From assembly GCA_034678805.1 (NCBI GenBank), contig JAXDBN010000118.1, positions 1 through 5,857 on the forward strand: DNA of 5,857 bases, written 5' to 3'. This stretch comes from PHAA01 sp034678805. GTDB lineage: Bacteria > Bacillota > Syntrophomonadia > Syntrophomonadales > Syntrophomonadaceae. Below are positions 1 to 5,415 of the stretch, piece after piece (position 1 is the first letter of the stretch; each line of letters begins with the position of its first letter). Below the pieces are notes generated by a model, which was given only the letters and a program-made list of their open reading frames with translations, made no database searches and was not told the DNA's origin. A program made the position numbers and the translations under genes.

Positions 1-469
1 TCTTCATACGCTGGTCTTCACGCGGCCGGTCCTGCCGGTCCCGCGAAACATTGGCGATTTTATCCACCACTTCGAGCCCGGTGATCACCTTGCCGAAGGC
101 AGCATACTGGCCGTCCAAATGAGGTGAATTGGCATGCATGATGAAGAACTGGGAACCGGCCGTATTAGGCATCATGGTCCGGGCCATCGACAGTACGCCG
201 CGCTCATGTTGCAGGTCATTGCGGAAACCATTACCGGTAAATTCACCTTTAATTGAGTAGCCGGGACCGCCCATGCCGGTTCCCTGGGGGTCTCCACCCT
301 GGATCATAAAATTGGGTATTACCCGGTGAAATATAACCCCGTCATAATAACCGCGTTTAACCAGACTGATAAAATTGTTGACTGTGTTGGGGGCTATTTC
401 GGGATAAAGCTCGGCAGTGATAATCCCGCCATCCTCCATTTCAATAGTCACTATGGGGAACTGGCTCAT
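1..469 (-). CDS. ppiB: Cyclophilin-type peptidyl-prolyl cis-trans isomerase, 3' end missing
   Basis: Catalyses cis-trans isomerisation of X-Pro bonds and assists protein folding; with no signal peptide it is presumably cytoplasmic. The 156 visible residues begin MSQFPIVTIEMEDGG and cover almost the whole cyclophilin domain. The core FHRVIPNFMIQGGD (residues 47-60) carries the equivalents of human CypA Arg55, Phe60, Met61 and Gln63 (R49, F54, M55, Q57). The second block, NTAGSQFFI (102-110) followed by LDGQYAAFGKV (118-128), supplies further pocket residues. His117 replaces CypA Trp121, common in bacterial cyclophilins and linked to weak cyclosporin binding. The ATG at 469 is preceded by AAGGAAG (476-482) at 6-nt spacing. 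By family length, about 15-20 C-terminal residues lie beyond the left edge. It follows the xdh operon after 99 bp and may have its own promoter. The symbol reflects family resemblance only. Confidence 0.95.
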   Translation of the reverse strand, partial: MSQFPIVTIEMEDGGIITAELYPEIAPNTVNNFISLVKRGYYDGVIFHRVIPNFMIQGGDPQGTGMGGPGYSIKGEFTGNGFRNDLQHERGVLSMARTMMPNTAGSQFFIMHANSPHLDGQYAAFGKVITGLEVVDKIANVSRDRQDRPREDQRMK

Positions 470-506
470 AAATATCTTCCTTTCAAATCAGTAATAACAT
501 TTAGTT

Positions 507-536
507 ATTTTACCCTCATCTCCCAGTTTTAGTCCA
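507..536 (-). promoter_or_regulatory. Candidate sigma-A promoter for the cyclophilin gene
   Basis: On the minus strand, TGGACT (531-536, 4 of 6 to the -35 consensus) and TAAAAT (507-512, 5 of 6 to the -10 consensus) are 18 bp apart. They would place the start of transcription about 30 nt upstream of the ATG at 469. A small AT-rich hairpin (AATAAC 493-498 with GTTATT 504-509) overlaps the -10 and the start region. This is pattern matching only; readthrough from the xdh operon is an alternative because no convincing terminator separates them. Confidence 0.3.
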
Positions 537-568
537 GTATTTTCAGCACCCAAAATCATGCTGCTTTT

Positions 569-1417
569 TCATTGCATCAGCTCTCTGCCAAGATAATGTT
601 TCAGCAAACGCAGGGATATTTCCTGCCGGTAGGACCGGGTCGAACGGATATCATCCACCGGTTTGATTAAATCCTGATAAATTCTGTTGACCTCCGGTAT
701 TATGGCAGCCAGCTCATCCTTACCGGCCCCGGCCATGAGGTTTTCCGCGGCCCGGCTTCTTACCACGGTAGGGGCGACTGCGCCCAGGGCTATCCTCACC
801 CAGTTAAGATGGTTGGGCTCATAATCGGCTACCGCATAGAATGATACTTTGGATATACTGTTGGCTTTTCGCGCGCCTACTTTGCGGTAATAATGGATCC
901 GACACCTTTCCAGCGGGATCTCTACCCGGGTTAGGAGCTGATCTGATTTCATAATGTTCTGACCCGGTCCGGTGATAAAATTATTAACCTCTACTTCTGA
1001 TGTCCCGGCCAGCGATTGCAGGTGGAGAACTGCGTTCAGAGCATACAGCATCGGCAGGCTGTCACCAGCCGGTGAAGAATTGCATATATTCCCGCCGAGG
1101 GTGGCGATATTCCGTATAGGCGGTGACGCCATTTGGATTAAGGGGATTTTAATATATTCAGGTATTCCAGGGTGGCTTATTATAGCGGCCAAAGTGGTTC
1201 CCGCTCCGATCAGGAGTTTGTTGTCCTTTATTTCTATGCCGATTAATTCAGCTAAATGGCCGATTAGGATTACCGGTTTGTCAAAGCAGGGAAGTGTCCC
1301 GCTCCATGATCGATGCCGGACCATGAGGTCGGTACCGCCGGCCAGCAGTATGGTATCCTCAGAATTAATTATTTTAAGGGCTTCATTCAGGTTCAAGGGC
1401 CGGCAGGTTTTTACCAT
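569..1417 (-). CDS. xdhB: Xanthine dehydrogenase-family FAD-binding subunit
   Basis: Medium (flavin) subunit of a three-subunit molybdenum hydroxylase. It takes electrons from the [2Fe-2S] subunit onto FAD and passes them to an acceptor such as NAD+. The 282 residues match the usual 280-300 of this CoxM/XdhB type. The N-terminal FAD fold has the diphosphate loop LLAGGTDL (24-31) and the second signature TLGGNICNSSPAGD (106-119). The C-terminal domain begins near YYRKVGARKANSIS (176-189) and ends with DDIRSTRSYR (255-264). There is no cysteine-rich insertion for the extra [4Fe-4S] cluster of 4-hydroxybenzoyl-CoA reductase. The ATG at 1417 is preferred to an in-frame ATG at 1486, because AAGGAG (1425-1430) precedes it at 7-nt spacing and the extra 23 residues are unlike the family. 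Its start overlaps the [2Fe-2S] gene by 7 nt, suggesting coupled translation. The symbol follows E. coli naming (xdhA Mo, xdhB FAD, xdhC FeS). Confidence 0.93.
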   Translation of the reverse strand: MVKTCRPLNLNEALKIINSEDTILLAGGTDLMVRHRSWSGTLPCFDKPVILIGHLAELIGIEIKDNKLLIGAGTTLAAIISHPGIPEYIKIPLIQMASPPIRNIATLGGNICNSSPAGDSLPMLYALNAVLHLQSLAGTSEVEVNNFITGPGQNIMKSDQLLTRVEIPLERCRIHYYRKVGARKANSISKVSFYAVADYEPNHLNWVRIALGAVAPTVVRSRAAENLMAGAGKDELAAIIPEVNRIYQDLIKPVDDIRSTRSYRQEISLRLLKHYLGRELMQ

Positions 1418-1887
1418 AACCCTTCTCCTTCCCGGGAAGCAGTCAGTATTGCCTCCACTATCATCCCGTAGCCGGTACAGCGGCATAAATTGCCTGACAA
1501 ACCAGCCCGGATATCCGATTCCGATGGGTTTGGGTTAACCGAGAGCAGCGCTTCGGCGGCCATTATCATAGCGGGGGTGCAAAAACCACACTGGACGCTG
1601 CCGGCTTGGGCAAAGGATTGCTGGATAATGTCGAATCGCTTGGTATTACGGAAACCTTCTATGGTTATTAGCTTTTTACCCTCTATCGCTCCAACTGGGA
1701 GCAGGCAGGAGTTAACCAACTGCTTGTCCAGCAGCACCCCACAGGCTCCGCATTCTCCTTCTCCGCATCCCTCTTTGGTGCCGGTCAGCTGGAAGTCATC
1801 GCGGAGCACATCCACCAGGCGCCGTAAAGGATTGGTAGTGATAACCTGGGGCTGGCCATTGAGCTCGAATTCAATCGTCATCTGCAC
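1411..1887 (-). CDS. xdhC: Xanthine dehydrogenase-family [2Fe-2S] subunit
   Basis: Small electron-transfer subunit that relays electrons from the Mo-pterin centre to FAD. It has 158 residues, normal for the family. All eight cluster cysteines are present. The N-terminal plant-ferredoxin-type domain has Cys41, Cys46, Cys49 (CGEGECGAC) and Cys61. The C-terminal four-helix domain has Cys100 and Cys103 (QCGFC) with Cys135 and Cys137 (CRC). Gln99 before Cys100 is the residue that usually contacts the molybdopterin cofactor. Translation may start at GTG 1887, with GGAG (1898-1901) at 10-nt spacing, or at ATG 1881, where the spacing would be a long 16 nt; the two differ by two residues. The gene start overlaps the 3' end of the Mo-subunit gene by 17 nt (or 11), and its stop overlaps the start of the FAD-subunit gene. 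The symbol follows E. coli naming and must not be confused with the unrelated XdhC/CoxI maturation family. Confidence 0.95.
   Translation of the reverse strand: MQMTIEFELNGQPQVITTNPLRRLVDVLRDDFQLTGTKEGCGEGECGACGVLLDKQLVNSCLLPVGAIEGKKLITIEGFRNTKRFDIIQQSFAQAGSVQCGFCTPAMIMAAEALLSVNPNPSESDIRAGLSGNLCRCTGYGMIVEAILTASREGEGLW
1425..1430 (-). promoter_or_regulatory. Ribosome binding site of the FAD-subunit gene
   Basis: AAGGAG lies inside the last codons of the [2Fe-2S] gene, 7 nt before the ATG at 1417. It is the reason for choosing this start rather than the upstream in-frame ATG at 1486. Confidence 0.8.
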
Positions 1888-4015
1888 TGTGCATCAACTC
1901 CATAATGTACTCGGGAGTCAGAGGTATCTTATTAATCTTCTTACCGATGGCATTTTGGACTGCCAGAGCCAGGGCCGGAGCCACCCCAACCACAGGTAAT
2001 TCACCAAGGCCCCGGGCACCAAAGGGTCCATCAGGATATGGGTTATCATCGATAATTTTGCATTTGATGGGCGGACAATCCATGGCTGTGGGGATAATAT
2101 AGTTGGTCAGGTTGTTCTGCACCACTTTCCCGCCTGCCGTATTGAGGATCTCGATACAGCCATAACCTAATCCCTGGACCAGTCCGCCTTCAATCTGCCC
2201 CTGGACTATCTTTATATCTATCGGTGTTCCGATATCGTAAACAGCATAAATACCCTTGACATCAACCACGCAAGTCAGGGGATCAATTTCAACCTCCACT
2301 ACATTGGCGCCCCATGAATATTCCGGGTAGGCATGGCCCACGAATTTTTCCTTGTCCCAGCTGAGGCCCACCGGGTATTTATAATCCCTGAACACCTCAA
2401 ATTCTGGTTCCTCCCAGCGGACCTTCATGTCCTCGCAGCAATCCTGCAGCAATCGGCCCACGATCATAATGGTCCGCGATGCCACCGTAGGGCCGGAATC
2501 AGGCGAGGATGCCGTATCAGGGTAATAATGAACAACCTGATCGATAGGTATGTGCAGGGATTCGGCCACAATTTTACGCAGCGTGGTCAGAACTCCCTGC
2601 CCCAACTCGGTACTGGATACAAAGATCTGCACCTTGTTGTCTCTATATTTCCTTAATCGCACCCGCGATTTGATAAGGTCCCGCTCCCCGCTGCCGGTAA
2701 AACCGCAGCCGTGAAAAAAGAAGGAGCATCCAATCCCGAATAGTTTGTCCGGTGATTGTGGCTGGTTGTGCCGTTTCAATCTATATCCCGACATAGCGTC
2801 AATTTCCCCGGCCATCTGGTCCAGGCGGATATCGTTTTTAAGTATTCCCCCCGTTGAAGAGGTATCATCCTGGTGGAGAAAATGCTTTTGCCTGAATTGC
2901 CAGGGGTCCAGGTTTAACCGGCGGGCAATATTCTCCATATGCATTTCTATGGCAAAAAAGGCCTGTGGTCCGCCGAAACCTCGGAAAGCGCCGCTCACCA
3001 TTTTGTTGGTGGCATAAGCGCGCCCATTGACCTCCAGATTATCGATATTATAAACCCCGCTGGCTGACAGGATTAATCTCTGCAGCACCACGCTGGAGAG
3101 ACCTGCGTAGGCCCCGGCGTCGGTTTTGCACTCGATTCGCCGGCCCAGGATATGCCCTTCCTGATCCAAATAACTTTTGTATTTGATTACCGCGGGATGA
3201 CGCTTGGTGGAACAAATAATGTCTTCCTGGCGATCATAGACCAGTTGCACCGGCTGGCCAGTCTTTATGGAGGCCAGGGCGGCGTGAACAGCCAGAATGG
3301 AGGGGAACTCTTCTTTACCCCCAAATCCTCCCCCGGTCGGCAGCTGCACCACCCTTATCCGGTCCTGCGGCCAGCCCAGTGCCTGAAGCAATGCTTCTTC
3401 AACGTAGTAGGGGCATTGGATGGAACCATATACGGTTATCTGTTCGTCCGCGAAAACCGCCAAAACCGATTGGGGCTCCAGGTAGAGCTGTTCCTGGTAA
3501 CCGGTTTCATACTCGTCTTCGACAACATGGCAGGCATTTTGAATAGCCTGCTCCAGGTCGCCCTTGGAATAGTGATATTCCACAAACCATGGCTGGTCGC
3601 CAAATATGAAGTCATCCTGGCGTTTATCCGCCGCTTCGATACTCAGGATAGGATCTAAGTCAAGGTAATCGATTCGGATGGAATCGATAATTTGGAGGAT
3701 GACCTCTTTATCAGGGCCAACCACCAGCAGAAGAGGTTCACCGATATAGTTAACCGTGTCGCGGGCGAAGAAGGGCTGGTCGTCATAAACGATGGGCACT
3801 GTATTTTTCCCCGGGATGTCACGATGGTCGATTATATAATAACCGGAGGGCAAGGAAGGAATCCCGATAGCCCCTATTCGAGCCCGGGGCCGGTCGGCAC
3901 GTACAGTCCTGGCATAAAGCATTCCGGGCAGTATGATATCGGCACAGTATCTGGCCTGCCCGCTGATTTTATCATCGAAGTCGAACCGTTTGATAGGAGT
4001 ACTGATCCTATCCAC
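1871..4015 (-). CDS. xdhA: Xanthine dehydrogenase-family molybdopterin-binding subunit, probably a purine hydroxylase
   Basis: Catalytic subunit: a Mo-pterin cofactor hydroxylates the substrate with oxygen from water. The small N-terminal domain (about residues 8-125) is followed by the large Mo-binding region. Recognisable blocks are GSIQ (197-200), GGGFGGKEE (228-236), GAFRGFGGPQ (342-351), TELGQG (469-474), ASRT (512-515), QIEGGLVQGLGY (607-618) and GARGLGELP (666-674), where Glu671 matches the catalytic base Glu1261 of the bovine enzyme. Q200, F231, E235, R313 and F347 match bovine Q767, F798, E802, R880 and F914 at identical spacing, pointing to a purine substrate. At 714 residues it is shorter than the common 750-800; the shortfall lies between the ASRT block and WGANVVEVEID (568-578). 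The GTG start is forced: an in-frame TAA lies at 4028-4030, and AAGGGGG (4023-4029) sits 7 nt before it. It is the first gene of the operon. Confidence 0.93.
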   Translation of the reverse strand: MDRISTPIKRFDFDDKISGQARYCADIILPGMLYARTVRADRPRARIGAIGIPSLPSGYYIIDHRDIPGKNTVPIVYDDQPFFARDTVNYIGEPLLLVVGPDKEVILQIIDSIRIDYLDLDPILSIEAADKRQDDFIFGDQPWFVEYHYSKGDLEQAIQNACHVVEDEYETGYQEQLYLEPQSVLAVFADEQITVYGSIQCPYYVEEALLQALGWPQDRIRVVQLPTGGGFGGKEEFPSILAVHAALASIKTGQPVQLVYDRQEDIICSTKRHPAVIKYKSYLDQEGHILGRRIECKTDAGAYAGLSSVVLQRLILSASGVYNIDNLEVNGRAYATNKMVSGAFRGFGGPQAFFAIEMHMENIARRLNLDPWQFRQKHFLHQDDTSSTGGILKNDIRLDQMAGEIDAMSGYRLKRHNQPQSPDKLFGIGCSFFFHGCGFTGSGERDLIKSRVRLRKYRDNKVQIFVSSTELGQGVLTTLRKIVAESLHIPIDQVVHYYPDTASSPDSGPTVASRTIMIVGRLLQDCCEDMKVRWEEPEFEVFRDYKYPVGLSWDKEKFVGHAYPEYSWGANVVEVEIDPLTCVVDVKGIYAVYDIGTPIDIKIVQGQIEGGLVQGLGYGCIEILNTAGGKVVQNNLTNYIIPTAMDCPPIKCKIIDDNPYPDGPFGARGLGELPVVGVAPALALAVQNAIGKKINKIPLTPEYIMELMHSADDD

Positions 4016-4022
4016 TCGGTTA

Positions 4023-4029
4023 CCCCCTT
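4023..4029 (-). promoter_or_regulatory. Ribosome binding site of the Mo-subunit gene
   Basis: AAGGGGG lies 7 nt before the GTG at 4015. An in-frame TAA overlaps its 5' end (4028-4030), so no earlier start is possible. CGGT and ACCG flank it and could form a 4-bp stem that leaves the site in a 9-nt loop; that structure is weak. Confidence 0.7.
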
Positions 4030-4047
4030 ACCGATCAATTTTAACGT

Positions 4048-4091
4048 GATCATCCACGATAGCACATATCAAACATAGTTCCCCAATGATC
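4048..4091 (-). repeat. Inverted repeat in the xdhA leader
   Basis: GATCAT (4048-4053) and ATGATC (4086-4091) are perfect 6-bp inverted arms 32 bp apart. Between them lies a second, smaller inverted repeat, GATA-gcaca-TATC (4058-4070). Both fall in the 151-bp gap upstream of the xdhA GTG start. They could form a nested RNA stem in the leader or mark a regulator site. Chance is a real alternative for arms this short. Confidence 0.3.
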
Positions 4092-4117
4092 GCTACAGTA
4101 AATGGATTCACAAGCCC

Positions 4118-4126
4118 ATTTTACCA
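4118..4126 (-). promoter_or_regulatory. Candidate extended -10 promoter element of the xdh operon
   Basis: On the minus strand TGGTAAAAT (4118-4126) gives a TGn-extended -10 with TAAAAT matching 5 of 6 consensus bases. The -35 position at 17-bp spacing (CTCAAA, 4141-4146) is poor, which an extended -10 can tolerate. Transcription would begin roughly 95 nt upstream of the GTG at 4015. The element sits within an imperfect inverted repeat (CCCATT 4115-4120 against AATGTGG 4128-4134 on the plus strand), where an operator could lie. Confidence 0.3.
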
Positions 4127-4166
4127 TAATGTGGCGGGATTTTGAGAGCGGTGGGGGGCCAATGGA

Positions 4167-4787
4167 TCAATCGAAATATTTGCTGTACCCGAGGGTTATG
4201 GCCTGGATTTTACTATCCGGGGTTAGATTATGATTGCTGCGTTCCCGGTTCTCCATGCTGGAAAATATCAGCAGCACGCCGGGTTCGGTGACAAACCAGC
4301 CGGCCAATTTTTCCGGGCTCTGGTTACCTATAAACTCAGGGTATAGCTGCCGGTATCGATTCAACTCAGGTATAGATGCGTCACCCACCTTAACACCCTG
4401 AGCAGTCGGGAAAGCGGTGGAAAAAACATCGATTTGCAGGACTTTGCCGGTAGTCTGGCCGATTACCAGATCACAGCCGGAATTATAAGAACGTACGGTC
4501 CAGTTCTCCCCGAAAGGGCCAACCTCTTCACGCAGCTTCTCGGTAAAAACCTGGCCCAAGACCTTTTCCACTTCAGCTGCCGTCATCCCTAAACGGATAC
4601 CGCCCAGGGCTTCCCGGCTCTGTCCAGCAGCTGGATCGAGTTGATTGGATGGACTGGGAGTGGGCGAATCTATGGTGCTGCCCTGTCCCGGGTTGTTAAT
4701 ATTGTTGCTGTCTTTTGGAGTTGGAGCGCATCCCCAAGTGCCACAAGCCAATATCAATATGAGTAAAGCAGAAGTAATTTTGTTCAT
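4167..4787 (-). CDS. Putative lipoprotein with possible BamE/SmpA-like repeats
   Basis: A 206-residue exported protein of unknown function. The N-terminus MNKITSALLILILACGTWGC is a signal peptide with one Lys and a strongly hydrophobic core. Two cysteines could be lipidated, Cys15 (after ILA) and Cys20 (after TWG); neither lipobox is ideal. A Pro/Ser/Asn/Gly-rich linker follows (about 21-58), typical of a tether between membrane and domain. The folded part begins with GIRLGMTAAEVEKVLG (63-78), a pattern seen in BamE/SmpA-like and BLIP-like repeats. A second copy may start at VKVGDASIPELNRYRQLYPEF (132-152; helix at 138-147). The start is the ATG at 4787 rather than the GTG at 4796, because AAAGGGG (4796-4802) is 8 nt from the ATG and overlaps the GTG. 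No enzymatic motif is visible. It is codirectional with the xdh operon but 151 bp away, so a functional link is not shown. Confidence 0.8.
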   Translation of the reverse strand: MNKITSALLILILACGTWGCAPTPKDSNNINNPGQGSTIDSPTPSPSNQLDPAAGQSREALGGIRLGMTAAEVEKVLGQVFTEKLREEVGPFGENWTVRSYNSGCDLVIGQTTGKVLQIDVFSTAFPTAQGVKVGDASIPELNRYRQLYPEFIGNQSPEKLAGWFVTEPGVLLIFSSMENRERSNHNLTPDSKIQAITLGYSKYFD

Positions 4788-4795
4788 ACCAATCA

Positions 4796-4802
4796 CCCCT
4801 TT
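4796..4802 (-). promoter_or_regulatory. Ribosome binding site of the lipoprotein gene
   Basis: AAAGGGG is 8 nt upstream of the ATG at 4787. It overlaps the in-frame GTG at 4796, which therefore cannot be the start it serves. Confidence 0.7.
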
Positions 4803-4866
4803 ACGATTAATACATATTATTTGTTTTTATGCTTGCATTGTTTTAGGATGAACAAAATGCTTTTAT

Positions 4867-5256
4867 TTAACCTTTTCCCCGGGTGGAAAACCGGTAGGCC
4901 TCGCTCAGCCAATTACGCAGCGTCTCATCCAGGTCAGCGGCGGTACTGATTACCACGTGATGGGTCCACCGCTGCCGGTAAGGATTTATCACCTGTTTGA
5001 TTTTGGGATCCTCAATCATCCGGTCCAGGCCAAACGAGAGGACCAGGCTGCCCTCCGGCTGCTTTAGTTCATACTTCTGCGGCAGCCACACCCAGGCAAA
5101 TTTACGGCTGGTTCCAAAACTTATTCCAGACTTCATGACCTCGACCTTCACCGGTCCAATACCAGTCATTACGGTCTGGATAGCCCTAAAAATAATCATT
5201 TGTTCCGGGTAACCGGCAAAATAGTTTTCGATTTCCCCGGGGCTGGCTTCCGTCAT
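4867..5256 (-). CDS. DUF5655-like small protein of unknown function
   Basis: A 129-residue soluble protein with no signal peptide or membrane segment. It resembles the DUF5655 family by recognition of its layout: an N-terminal helical part, the core SGISFGTSRKFAWVWLP (43-59), a strand LVLSFGL (71-77), then PYRQRWTHHVVIS (92-104) and the closing helix DLDETLRNWLSEAYRFS (108-124). The conserved aromatic and basic residues (R51, K52, W55, W57, R96, W97, H99, H100) suggest a ligand- or nucleic-acid-binding surface, but no biochemical role is known to me. ATG 5256 is preferred to the in-frame GTG at 5265, because AGGTG (5263-5267) is 6 nt from the ATG and contains that GTG. It is separated by 79 bp from the downstream lipoprotein gene and faces away from the nitroreductase gene across a 159-bp intergenic region. 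Confidence 0.8.
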   Translation of the reverse strand: MTEASPGEIENYFAGYPEQMIIFRAIQTVMTGIGPVKVEVMKSGISFGTSRKFAWVWLPQKYELKQPEGSLVLSFGLDRMIEDPKIKQVINPYRQRWTHHVVISTAADLDETLRNWLSEAYRFSTRGKG

Positions 5257-5353
5257 GAATTTCACCTGCCTGATGGGAGTATATAAATCAGAAAAGAACT
5301 CTTCCTATATGATGGTAGTTTTGCCGCCCTAAAGCAACTATTGATCTCACCAT

Positions 5354-5383
5354 TTGATTTTACCAGGGTCTAATTTGTATTAT
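5354..5383 (+). promoter_or_regulatory. Candidate sigma-A promoter of the nitroreductase gene
   Basis: TTGATT (5354-5359) and TATTAT (5378-5383, 5 of 6 to the -10 consensus) are separated by 18 bp. Transcription would begin near 5390, leaving a leader of about 25 nt that contains the ribosome binding site. It lies in the gap between two divergent genes, where a forward promoter is expected. Confidence 0.5.
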
Positions 5384-5403
5384 AGTGATGTGAATATAAA
5401 ATG

Positions 5404-5409
5404 AGGTGA
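5404..5409 (+). promoter_or_regulatory. Ribosome binding site fixing the TTG start of the nitroreductase gene
   Basis: AGGTGA lies 6 nt before the TTG at 5416. The last three bases of this site (5407-5409) form an in-frame TGA, so the reading frame cannot begin earlier. Confidence 0.75.
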
Positions 5410-5415
5410 TACGTT

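Noticed and set aside
326..532. Plus-strand open frame antisense to the cyclophilin gene
   Set aside because: It covers the conserved start of the cyclophilin gene and has no family resemblance.
541..569. Rho-independent terminator between the xdh operon and the cyclophilin gene
   Set aside because: CAGCA/TGCTG forms only a 5-bp stem (6 with one G-U pair on the minus strand), and the T-run lies on the plus-strand side, so it is oriented against the genes present.
569..1417. 4-hydroxybenzoyl-CoA reductase
   Set aside because: The flavin subunit lacks the cysteine-bearing insertion for the extra [4Fe-4S] cluster typical of that enzyme.
972..1999. Long plus-strand open frames at 972-1538 and 1490-1999
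   Set aside because: They lie antisense to the FAD and [2Fe-2S] subunit genes, which carry full family motifs. Their translations resemble no family and they lack a sensible ribosome site.
569..4015. Aerobic CO dehydrogenase (CoxMSL) as the identity of the operon
   Set aside because: The Mo subunit has GAFRGFGGPQ rather than the AYxCSFR active-site loop of form I CO dehydrogenase, and it has purine-type E235 and R313.
1871..4015. Selenocysteine-containing catalytic subunit
   Set aside because: The reading frame has no internal TGA. Any selenium would have to be a labile cofactor, which cannot be read from this sequence.
3152..4078. Plus-strand open frames at 3152-3658 and 3692-4078, and a minus-strand frame at 3874-4065
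   Set aside because: All overlap the Mo-subunit gene in other frames. The protein evidence for the Mo subunit is decisive, and these have low-complexity, unconserved translations.
4016..4120. Purine (guanine/adenine) riboswitch upstream of xdhA
   Set aside because: The conserved three-way-junction core and kissing-loop sequences are not recognisable in the leader.
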